From positions 6,570,479-6,634,478 of the forward strand of contig NC_068977.1 in the NCBI RefSeq assembly GCF_016808095.1: a stretch of 64,000 nucleotides of DNA, given 5' to 3'. Positions 52,357 through 62,139 of the stretch are shown piece by piece; position 1 is the stretch's first letter, and every line of letters begins with the position of its first letter. This stretch comes from Vigna angularis. Its lineage: Eukaryota; Streptophyta; Magnoliopsida; Fabales; Fabaceae. Made by a program: the position numbers and the translations under genes. The notes under the pieces are model-generated. The model was not told where the DNA came from, searched no databases, and saw nothing but the letters and a program-made list of their open reading frames with translations.

Positions 52357-54264
52357 TTGACGAGCGCTCCAGTTTTAGTAATTCCAGACACAGCCAAACC
52401 ATTCGAAGTCTACTGTGATGCTGTAGCGTACGTTTCTAGGCAGCTGAAGGTACATGAGAGGAATTATCCTACGCACGACTTGAAATTGGCAGCGGTCGTC
52501 TTTGCACTGAAGATTTGGAGACATTACCTGTATGGATCCGCTTTCCAAGTCTTCAGTGATCACAAGAGTCTCAAGTACCTCTTTGATCAGAAGGAGTTGA
52601 ATATGAGGCAGAGGAGGTGGCTTGAGTTCTTGAAGGATTACGACTTTGAGTTACTCTACCATCCAGGGAAGGCGAACGTGGTGGCGGACGCCCTAAGCAG
52701 AAGAGTGGTGCATGTCTCGTCCATGATGGTACGAGAACTAAGCTTGGTGGAGAGTTTTAGAGATCTGAGGTTACAGTTTAATTTAGAAACGGACAACATC
52801 AAATGCTATAACCTTAGAATATCAAGTAACATTTTTGACCGAATCAGAATGAAGCAGCGGGAGGATGAAGACTTGGTAAAGATTTTGAGTACGCTCGGTA
52901 CAGATCAGGCTAAGGAGTTCAACACTAGAACGGACGACCTATTGCGCTATATGGGTAGGACGTGCATTCCAAACGATGGGGATCTGAAAAGGATTATCCT
53001 GGAAGAAGGGCATCACAGTCGTCTTAGCATGCACCCTGGCATGACTAAGATGTATCAAGACCTCAGGCAATCATTCTGGTGGCCGGGAATGAAGAGTGAT
53101 GTCGCACGTTTCGTGGCATCATGCTTAACTTGTCAACGAGCGAAGGCTGAACACCAGAGACCGGGCGGCTTACTGCAGACACTGGAGATTCCCGAATGGA
53201 AGTGGGATAACATCTCGATGGACTTCGTGACTCATCTACCCCGCACGGTCAAGAATCACGACTCCATCTGGGTTATAGTAGATCGATTAACTAAGAGCGC
53301 CCACTTTCTACCAGTTAACTTGAAGATGTCAATGACCAACTTAGCCAAGCTGTATATCAAAGAGATCGTTTGTTTGCATGGAGTACCTTCGAGTATCATC
53401 TTTGACCGAGACACGAGATTCACATCTCGGTTTTGGCAATCTTTGCAAGGTGAATTGGGAAGCAAGCTGCAGATGAGTTCAGCCTATTACCCTCAAATGG
53501 ACGGCCAGTCTGAGAGGACCATCCAGACGCTCGAAGATTTACTCAGGACGTGCGTCCTAGATCACATGGGAGTATGGGATGAAGTCTTACCACTAGTGGA
53601 ATTCACTTACAACAACAGCTTTCAAGCTAGCATAGGAATGGCGCCGTTTGAAGCTCTCTACGGGAGAAAATGCCGAACGCCACTTTGTTGGTTTCAAGAA
53701 GGAGAGAAAGTGTTGACTGGACTCGAGCTTATCCAACAAACGATCGAGAAGGTGAAACTGGTCCAAGAAAGGTTGAAGACATCACAAAGCAGGCAGAAGT
53801 CTTATGCTGATAAGAAAAGAAGACCTTTGGAGTTCGCTGCAGGAGATCACGTCTTCCTCAGACTAAATCCGATCACTGGGGTAGGCAGAGCCGTTCGGCC
53901 AAAGAAGTTATCTCCCAAGTTCGTCGGACCTTATCAAATATTGCGGAAGATCGGACCAGTGGCGTACGAGTTGTCTTTACCTCCTCAACTATCCAACCTT
54001 CATCCAGTCTTCCACGTTTCCCAACTCCGGAAGTACATAGCCGATCCCTCACACATACTGGAGTTGGAAGACGTTCGTCTTAGTCAAGACCGGACGCTGG
54101 AGATGCAACCCGTCTGTGTGGAAGATAGCCGCACCAAATACTACAGGGGAAAAGAAGTGCGTTTAGTGAAAGTGGTGTGGAACGAAAAGACTGGCGACTC
54201 TACCTGGGAAGTGGAGGAGGCCATGAAGAACTTATATCCTCACTTATTTCCGGGTAAGTTTTAA
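52357..54264 (+). pseudogene. Gypsy RNase H-integrase-chromodomain frame (635 codons)
   Basis: A long open frame without its upstream part. RNase H has the DHKSLKYLF and VVADALSRR motifs. The first RNase H block is shortened: YCDA runs straight into VAYVSRQLK, so the segment normally between them is deleted. The integrase has an HHCC finger (about 53010-53140, ending CLTCQRAK), a core with MDFVTHLP and FDRDTRFTSRFW, and the acidic residue in DGQSERTIQTLEDLLR. A GPY/F-like PKFVGPYQILRKIGPVAYEL part and a chromodomain-like tail (NLHPVFHVSQLRKY to the stop) follow. It has no start or gag, so it is a remnant, though its frame has stayed open. Confidence 0.88.
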
Positions 54265-55383
54265 TTTTCGAGGACGAAAATTTTGTAGTTAGGGAGAATG
54301 TCAGACCTTGGAAATTTAACCCAAAAACCCACCTGTCAAATCTCATTTAATACACCCAAAAACCCTTTTGTAGTGCATTAAAAACGCACTTCCATACTCT
54401 CTGCACTCACGCCAAGTGTCACAATGGAAGGTTCGGAAGTCAGTTAGTGAAATACAGGTGTCAGCAGAAGAACGCACGACCGTTTGGACGTGGGGCAAAC
54501 AAAATTGATTTCTGAAAAACCTGCCATACTCTTCTGCATGCACCTTCTCCTTCCAAAACTCTGACCTCCATCCTTCTCCTCCTTCTCTCTAGAAAACCTT
54601 TCCCTTCTCTCTACTGTAACTCACTCTTCTTTGCTCCGATCACTGTTCAGGCACCGTAGAAGTATTCCCGGCGTCTTGAGCTTTCACCTGAACCGAACAG
54701 TTTAGAGTTCTGAAACCGGTAAGTTCATTTCCCTTCAACTGTTCATTCTTGTGAACATGCACAGCTAACTCTGGGTGCATGAGTTCTTAAGTTGAATTCT
54801 GAATCCTTTTCATCTGTCGTTGATGTTGGTTCAAAGGGTAGTGGCGTTGCGGGTAGAAGGAATTTTAGTTGACAAGTCAAGTTGCAAACTGTAGGACGTT
54901 CGTTCACATTAGAGGTAAGGGAAGCTTATTAATTTAATTCGTATGTTGTTGTATGCTTGCTGAAAATGAATGCATGTTGCTGAACGAGTGAATGTATATA
55001 TATCCAGTATGAGTATGATGCATGATGGTTGATATGTATGAAGTGTATGAATGTGAAACTGAGTTATTTATTCGAAGTATGAATCTTTAATGTGGATGCT
55101 ATAAAGTTTGAAAATTGATATTTGATGTGAAATATAAATTATGAACTGATATGTTGAAAAAAAAACTTAAGTTGGAAATAGTGGAAAATTTGAATATGAA
55201 CTTCTTATGATTATGTACGTTCGTCATCGAATGGTCCTCTACCGTTCGGTTTTCTAGTAAACTGGTTAAAATGGAGTTCTTTCATTTGGAAGGAATTCTG
55301 ATCGAGAACGAGCGTCCTCATGTGAAAATACTATCTTGGAGCGTTCGGCTCAGAATAGTCGTACCTTAATCTTCGAAATAAAG

Positions 55384-55385
<2 letters not shown>

Positions 55386-55447
<62 letters not shown>
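55386..55447. repeat. (TA)n microsatellite inside the LTR
   Basis: TA dinucleotide run of about 60 bp. Confidence 0.95.
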
Positions 55448-55449
<2 letters not shown>

Positions 55450-55465
55450 TGTACTTTAAGATGTG

Positions 55466-55565
55466 TAGCGCTCGGTATTACACCTAGCGTTCGTAATAAG
55501 TAGCGCTCGGTTTTACACCTAGCGTACGTCATAAGTAGTGTTCGGTCTTATACCGAACGCTCGAA
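55466..55565 (+). repeat. About 36-bp tandem repeat inside the LTR
   Basis: GTAGCGCTCGGTNTTACACC-type units recur three times. The last ends in an inverted ACCGAACGCTCG, so the array can form a small hairpin. Confidence 0.7.
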
Positions 55566-56757
55566 TTCGTCTTTAAATATCATACGTGTGGAAATAGCGT
55601 ACGTTCAAATTCAGTAAAATCCTCTTACCGCGTTCGGTCATAGACTGGCAATCGGTCTCTAAAATAGAATTATTCTCGTTATGGTTCTGAAATCGTCTTG
55701 AGGGGGCTTTATCCATTGGGTCCGGTTTAGAGTCTTTGTACTTAAATTATTCTTTGAGTATTGATCTAATCCTCTGAGAGTCAGTTCATTAAATTGATTC
55801 AAATGGTAAATGACGTTTGTAAAAAATGATGTGTATTTGCAGTCGAATTTATTCTGCTCTTGAACTAAGGTTTCTCCTTCTTTCCTTCACGTTCGTCCTC
55901 ATTATAAGTAGGACTGAATGTTCGTTATTTTGTGAACTGGGATTGGAAGATGAAAATGAAAATAAAGTGAAATATTATACGTACTGAATAGTATATGAGA
56001 TGAATAATTGATGGTGGATTTTGAACGAGCGTTCTAGGGAGGAACGACTTTATATGTTGAATATGGGAAGTTGTATAGTATGAACATGGTAAAGCTACTG
56101 ATGGCAGTTCATCCTGATGTTCCGTGAGTGCCCGTCCTCACGTAGAGGAGGGTAGGTCATGTGTGGGAACGGCAGGAGGTCCTAGTCCTTCGGAGTACTT
56201 TTGACTGATAGGGCTAACCTCGGGTGGCAGTTGTTGAGTGTTTCCCAGTTACTACATCACCCGGGTGCACGAACGCCTGTAGATACACAGATTCATACAG
56301 TCCGGACGGTCTGTCTCATGAGAGTTTTTGGATGGTTATATGTGTTGAGCTATTTTTGTATTGTTGGTATGTTTAATTTGTATGTTGATGCATGAATTAA
56401 ATTACATAAGCTTACCCTGTGTTCTTTCTTTGTGTTGTCATGTATCTGTACGTCCGTCCTGTCAATGCAATGATCATCCGTGTCGATGTGAGCAGAAGGA
56501 GACACTCTATTGGAAGAAGTGATGGAAGAAGAGAACCTGGTGGACGTCGAAGTGAAAGCCGAGTCTTAGATCGTCCAGTAGTATTAGATGTTATTAGAAT
56601 TGTGATTGAACGTTCGGTTATTTGGTTTTGTAAAACCGTTTGCCCCAAACTCTTGTTATTGCTGTATTAACTTGTTAAATTTTGTACTTAATGTCATTCA
56701 ACTTTTGAGCGTTGACTTTAATATAAGACTGCATTGTTTAATTATGTAATATGATTT

Positions 56758-56995
56758 GGGTTAAATATGTTTTTAGTTCCTAAACTATCAGACGATTTTG
56801 TTTTTAGTCCCTGCTCAAAACTTTGATGGTTTTTAGTCCTTATAGTTTTGAAACTCTGAGTATTAGTCCTTAAAAATGGACGGTGTTAAGTTTTTGTGGA
56901 TGTGGCAAACGGCGATGCCACGTGATCACTGATCTCTGCCTTCACTCTCTGCCACGTGGAATGTTTAACTGTTGAACTGAGATTAAGTCAGTTAA
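56758..56995 (+). repeat. MULE left terminal inverted repeat (238 bp)
   Basis: Pairs base by base with 62100-61863. By hand there are four mismatches, all within the outer 70 bp. It contains two CACGTG boxes, at 56919-56924 and 56953-56958. Confidence 0.95.
56919..56958 (+). promoter_or_regulatory. G-box pair in the left TIR
   Basis: Two palindromic CACGTG motifs 34 bp apart, about 150-200 bp upstream of the predicted first intron of the GRF gene. In maize MuDR the TIRs carry the promoters; the same role here is inferred. Confidence 0.45.
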
Positions 56996-57226
56996 GCACT
57001 TCGTGATCTTTTATAAATGAGATTTGAAGAAGTTTGGTTGTTCTTCGTGGCTGCAGCTGAGGAGAAAGAACTTGGGTACATCTGAAGGTTGGAGTTGGTA
57101 TTCTTGAGGTAAGTTCGTATGTTTTGGTTTTGGTCTTCTTCTGTTCTTCGTGTGAATATGACGATTTGGGATATAGGGTTTTTGTGGGCACCAAAGCTGA
57201 TGAATGGATTGTTTTCTTGTAGTGAA

Positions 57227-57746
57227 ATGAAAGGTGACAGTGGAGGAAATGGTTGGACGCGAAGGTCAATTGGTTCGTCTAAGTCGCAAAGTTGTGGATC
57301 ATCTTCACGGCTACCTTCTAAATTGTGTGGTTGTGGTGAAACATTGTTGGTTTTGAAGGCAACTACTGTGAAGAACAAAGGAAGATTGTTTTATAGATGT
57401 AGAAATTGGGCAGTAAGTGATTAAATATTTCATTTCATTTGCTGAATTTTGAATTAATCCTGTGTTGTTTTGATTGCAGAGTAATTCAAGTTGTAATTAC
57501 TTTGAATGGCATGATGAAGGAGTTTCTGAAACTGAAGGAAGCTTTGAAAGAAAACGTGAAGAACTTCAAATGTGTTTGGAAAATGAAAAACTCGTATTGG
57601 ATCTAAGGAAGAAGAACGACAAGTTGAAAAGGAAATTAGAAGAAGAGAAGAAAGTTGGAAAAATGATGTTGTTGTTGTTTATCTTGTCATGGGCGTTAAC
57701 AATTTTCTTTTGTATTATGTTTTTGTTAAAGATGAATTGTAACTAA
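57227..57746 (+). CDS. GRF-type zinc finger, coiled-coil, membrane-helix protein
   Basis: Two coding exons, 57227-57412 and 57480-57746, are joined in phase 0 (GTAAGT donor, TTGCAG acceptor) and give 150 aa. A leader intron (57109-57222) ends four bases before the ATG, which decides this start over earlier Mets in the leader. Residues 34-75 form a GRF zinc finger: CGCG (C34, C36), KGRLFYRC (C58), then C67 and FEWHDE. Residues about 84-122 are charged and heptad-like (coiled coil). Residues about 124-145 are a hydrophobic helix, so a tail-anchored protein is likely. Similar small GRF proteins are common in plant genomes. It has its own TIR promoter and converges with the transposase, the position mudrB holds in maize MuDR, but is unrelated to mudrB. 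Its role is unknown; nucleic-acid binding is an inference from the GRF fold. Confidence 0.85.
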
Positions 57747-58149
57747 GAATTATGGTTGAATAAAATGAGGATTGTCTGGAAATTGTTTATGTTGTTGTTT
57801 GTTTTCCCTTTAACATTCCACTGTTACTGGTATATTCATTTATGTTAATAAAGAAAACAGTTCACAGCATAAGAAAGCACAGGCAGAGTATCTGTAAATG
57901 TGGACTTGGAATAAATAAAGTTAACTTGCCATTATGCAAAGATGGAATACAACTCAAAGTTTAGTGGTCCCTTTGAAAATGAAGTGGTCACATACTATTA
58001 AATAACATAAGTTTAGTGGTCCCTTTCCACTACAAAAAATATTAAAAGCTACCACACCAACCACTGTAGCCAGTACTATAATTGTTCCCTTAGTGGGTCA
58101 ATGTGAATTACAAAATTCAATACAATAAAGGGTTGGCTACAATAATTCT
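57747..58149. other. Convergent 3' gap of the MULE
   Basis: The 403 bp between the two stop codons holds both 3' ends. The block GTTTAGTGGTCCCTTT occurs twice, at about 57959 and 58012. No gene is seen. Confidence 0.6.
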
Positions 58150-59467
58150 TCAATTGGTACTAGCTTGGGACCCTAGATGTTGTGCAGCCAGTCTTGAGGA
58201 TGTTCTTCTTCCAGCTTCGTGCCTTGATGCAGGTCCTGCTCCACTGGCACTTCTTCTTCCCCGTTTTGATGTTCCTCCTCCTTGGTGACTTGATGCAGCT
58301 CCTGCTTCACTGCCAGTTGTTCTTCCCCTTGTTGATGTTGGTCCTCCTTCTGACGTTGATGGAGGTGGTTGTGGTTGAGAACCTCCTGCACTGGAACTGG
58401 CCCTTGTGCTGCCAAATCCTCCTGTACTGGAAGTGGCCCTTGTGTTCTGTAAATGGAAGTAAGCAACATTGCAATTGTAAGATTGTAAATAAGTTTGAAT
58501 GCGTAAATAAGTGAAGTTGTAAAAGATTGATTTTGTACCTTTTTGTTTGCCCTTTTACATGTTCTTACATTATGACCAAATTCATTGTAGCTGCTACACT
58601 TCATAAGAAGATTCTTCTTTGATAATTTTGTATGAGTGACATATTCATCAGCCTCCCTTCTTCTTAGTTTTTTAGGCCTCCCAGGGGGTGTTTTATAAAT
58701 TGGAGGCAGTAGGGAACCAAATTCAGAAGTAGACCACAATTGTTGTCCATTGATTGGAACAATCTCAGGGCCATAACAAGTGTCATAAGCCTCTCTCTTG
58801 TAATAAGGATATACATAGTCTTCAGGGTTTTCTTGTTTGTAATTGATGGCAGCCACAGCGTGCCTACAAGGAATTCCTACCAAATCCCAAAAGTAACAAC
58901 TACATGAATGGTTACTAAGGTCAACTACAAATTTATCCATAGTAAACCCGTGAGTGATTTCAAATTTTTCTCCCCCTGCCCAAGTTGGAATCCAATTTCC
59001 ACTCTTCTCAACTTCCCCAGCAAGCCTATTTTGTGGTTTAGGCATCACAACTCCTGTATATGTCTTTGCTTTTTCTCTAAGTGTTGCAAACCTCCTCATA
59101 ATGTAAGTTCTAATCCATTCCATCATAGTTATGATAGGTTTGTCTCTAGCTAGTAAAATTGTACTATTAAATGACTCAGACAAATTATTTAACAAGACAT
59201 CGCATCTAGGATAAGTACTAAATGCATGTTTACACCAACGATTAGTTGGAATAGATAGCAACCAATTGTAAGCCTCAATGTTAACATTGGACAACTCACC
59301 CATTTTCTTTTCCCAATCCTGTTTGAATGTGGCCTTTGCAGCCCCCATCATAAGATCTCTAATAAGCACTCCTCCAACAAACTTCTTCTTGTAATTGTTA
59401 TACAAGTGCCTTAAGCACAATCTATGTTCCACTCCTTCCAAGATCTCATCAAAAACTGTCATTAGTC

Positions 59468-59527
59468 CCTGCAAATCATAAAAGTTTGTCATTAGTCCCT
59501 GCAATTCAGAAAAGGTCTTGCTCAATA
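59468..59527 (-). repeat. 30-bp tandem duplication carrying a splice acceptor
   Basis: TTGCAGGGACTAATGACA on the minus strand occurs twice, with acceptors before 59498 and 59468. The distance of 30 bp keeps frame. Confidence 0.85.
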
Positions 59528-60776
59528 GTAAGTATTCCAATTGGTACTGTATAAAATTAAGGAAATATTAAAATGAAGATACCTTTTGTTGATCAGAGAT
59601 GAAAACCCAACGTTGACAATCAATTCCTCCAATATCTTCCAGTAGTAGTGTCAAAAACCATCTCCAACTCTCTTTGCATTCATTTTCAACCACAGCAAAA
59701 GCTAGTGGGAAGTATTGGTCATTGGGGTCTCTGCCCACTGCCACCAACAGCTGACCCCCATATGTTGTCTTCAGATGACAACCATCTACCCCTATGAAGG
59801 GCCTGCAACTTCCTAAGAAGCCTTGCTTACAGCCCTCTAAACACATATAGAATGAGCCAAATCTTGGAGGCAAACTTGGTTGGGGTTGATTGACTTTAAT
59901 TTTAAATGTTCCAGCCTTCACTCTTAGCAATTCACCCACATAATCATATACACGACCATATTGTCGCTCTCCATCACCAACCAAAGAATCCAAGGCAATT
60001 TGCTTTGCCTTTCCAGCTTTCTAAGCAGTGATTCCAACACTGAATGACTTCTTAATGTCATCAATTATTTGGTTGACAGTCATGTTAGCCACATTTACAA
60101 ACCTATCTACTAATACTTGTGCAATCCAGTTCACATTTGCACTTTTGTTTCCAAAGGTCCTTCCACAACTATGTCGTCCAACCAAGGTTTTCACCCTAAA
60201 TGTTTCCTTCCCTCCTACCTTGCTAGCCATAATCAGAAAACCACATTTGTTTTTACAAACTGCCCTTACTCTGTTCAGGTCATTCTTCACAAACTTAACC
60301 TCTTTTCCATTTAATACACTATGCTCCAATAGTGCATTTTTGAATTCCTTTAAAGAACAGAACTCCATCCCCAATTCAAATTTGAAGTTCTTGTTCATAT
60401 CATCTTTTCTAAACTTTTTAAATTTCCCCTTTGATAACCTCACATCCTCATCACTATCTACATTTGAATCCAATTCATCACTGTTGTATTCTTCATTGAT
60501 CTCATGATCTCGAACTTCTTCATTCAGTAAAAATGAACCTTCCCCAACATTGCCTCTTCTACGCACACTTTTCTTCTTCTTTTTCATTCTATTCCACCTA
60601 TCCAAAACTGGATTAATGTTTCTCCGAAATTGGTCCACCCTATCATTCTGAACATCAAACCCATCATCTTCATTAGCCATTCTGTCTTCTTCACTGTCAT
60701 CCATACATTCTTCAGCTGAAGCTTCTACTTCCCCCTCAACAACATTCCCCCCTTCCTCTTCTTCCTTAAGATAATC

Positions 60777-61169
60777 ATATTCATCACCACCAACAAACTC
60801 TTGTTCTTCCTGACCCATTTGAACATCTTCATGTTCATCATGACCATCACACTCTTCTTCTTCCTCACCCATTTCAACGTCTTCATGCTCATCATCACCA
60901 TCACACTCTTCTTCCTCACTCATTTGAACCTCTTGGTGTTCATGACCACCACCAAACTCTTCTTCTTCCTCACCCATTTGAACCTCTTGCTGTTCCTCAC
61001 CACCATCACACTCTTCCTCCTCACCCTTTTCAACCTCTTGCTGTTCATGACCACCATCATAGTCTTCCTCACCCTTATCAACCTCCTGCTGTTCATGACC
61101 ACCATTACAGTCTTCCTCACCCTTATCAACCTCCTGCTGTTCATGACCACCATCACAGTCTTCCTCACC
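60777..61169 (-). repeat. Acidic coding repeat, eight units of 16-18 codons
   Basis: Units such as EEDCDGGHEQQEVDKG and EEEECDGDDEHEDVEMG follow one another in the N-terminal part of the transposase. The DNA units also give spurious plus-strand frames. Confidence 0.9.
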
Positions 61170-61862
61170 CTCTTCTAGACCCATTCCACCCTCTTGTACA
61201 ATCTCATCCACTTTCGAAACCACTTCCTCCGTGTCTATGTTTCCTTTCTCAACATCACCCTCTTCCACTTCCTCAGCCACTTCACCACAACTAAGAAAGT
61301 GAACTTCCACTGCCTCACTAGGAACATGTTGAACATAAATTTCTACCTCTTCGTTATTCTCCTCTGCATAATTAGCCAAGTACAGTGCTTCACTGTCATC
61401 ACTCAATAATCTGACATTATTCATCAGCCTTTGTTTGGACCCCTTCCACCAAAGTTTGAAGTCTGCATCATACTTAAATTCTTTAACTATTCCAACCGCT
61501 TCAAAATATGACCAACGATCCGGATCAACTCCTTTGATAACGTGTATCTCTCCTCCAACATACTGTAGCCCCTTATTACTAACAAACTTCCCCATGTGAT
61601 GCAAACAAATGTCGAAAACCATTTCTAGACCTACATTCACACATCAACGCTTTACGCACAAATTGGAACAACCATAACCGAAACACAAAAACAATAGCTT
61701 AACTTACCTTTAAGCTTGTCTTTGACGACCACCGCAACCACCACCGCAAGGACAACCAAGATACAATGCTTCCTGTCAAAGGTTTCCACTACAATGCTTC
61801 CAGTAAAACTACGTTTTCCCCCCAATTCTGAACCCTATATCTAATTTCAATCAACAACGTAA

Positions 61863-62100
61863 TTAACTGACTTAATCTCAGTTCAACAGTTAAACATTCC
61901 ACGTGGCAGAGAGTGAAGGCAGAGATCAGTGATCACGTGGCATCGCCGTTTGCCACATCCACAAAAACTTAACACCGTCCATTTTTAAGGACTAATACTC
62001 AGAGTTTCAAAACTATAAGGACTAAAAACCATCAAAGTTCTGAGCAAGGACTAAAAACAAAATCGTCTGATAGTTCAGGGACTAAAAACATATTTAACCC
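61863..62100 (-). repeat. MULE right terminal inverted repeat (238 bp)
   Basis: Inverted partner of 56758-56995. The CACGTG boxes lie at 61900-61905 and 61934-61939, upstream of the transposase. Confidence 0.95.
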
Positions 62101-62139
62101 TTCTAAATTATGATCATTACTATATTTTGGAATATTACA
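62101..62139 (+). repeat. Gypsy 3' LTR, right end
   Basis: The sequence runs directly on from the MULE edge and ends TTTTGGAATATTACA, a common form of Tekay-type LTR ends. The assignment rests on position and this motif. Confidence 0.6.

Larger units (their letters stand above)
54299..56757 (+). repeat. Gypsy 3' LTR, left part
   Basis: It starts TGTCAGACC after the purine tract. It holds a (TA)n run at 55386-55447 and three units of a roughly 36-bp repeat (TAGCGCTCGGT...ACACCTAGCG) at 55466-55565. The MULE is inserted after 56757. Confidence 0.75.
58150..61622 (-). pseudogene. MURA-type MULE transposase with one in-frame TAG
   Basis: Catalyses cut-and-paste movement of the element. Exons 61622-59583, 59468-58539 and 58446-58150 join in phase 0, 1089 codons in all. 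The ATG at 61622 follows a leader intron (61707-61631). Order of parts: N-terminal PMD-like part, eight acidic repeats (residues about 152-282), a MuDR DNA-binding domain (about 412-494) with CKNKC...HSC, the DDE core with D613 (GVDGCHLK), D677 (FISDQQK) and likely E778 (LSESFN), a SWIM finger CSC...CRH (869-883), and a CCHC knuckle (971-984) whose second Cys is Tyr. A Gly/Ser/Arg-rich tail ends at 58150. The single lesion in the frame is TAG at 60021-60023 (codon 534), between the DNA-binding domain and the DDE core. The second acceptor at 59498 would add 10 residues. Confidence 0.9.
56758..62100. mobile_element. MuDR-like (MULE) element, near-autonomous, two genes
   Basis: A 5343-bp element bounded by 238-bp terminal inverted repeats that begin GGGTTAAATATGTTTTTAGT. 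It carries a GRF-finger gene on the plus strand at its left and a MURA-type transposase on the minus strand at its right; they converge on a 403-bp middle. Four mismatches between the repeats point to a recent insertion. The 9-bp flanks (ATATGATTT and TTCTAAATT) do not match, so no clean target duplication remains. It lies within the gypsy 3' LTR. Confidence 0.92.
51860..62139 (+). mobile_element. 5'-truncated Ty3/gypsy (Tekay/Del chromovirus type), split by a MULE
   Basis: The RT end, RNase H, integrase and C-terminal chromodomain region run from about 51866 to 54264. A purine tract (GTTAGGGAGAA) then leads to a 3' LTR that begins TGTCAGACC at 54299. The LTR is interrupted at 56757 by the MuDR-like element and resumes at 62101, ending TTTTGGAATATTACA at 62139. 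The 5' LTR, gag, protease and most of RT are missing. The left border abuts the host-fragment patch. Confidence 0.8.

Noticed and set aside
60801..61178. Plus-strand open frame with repeated hydrophobic units
   Set aside because: It is the reverse reading of the acidic repeat array in the transposase.
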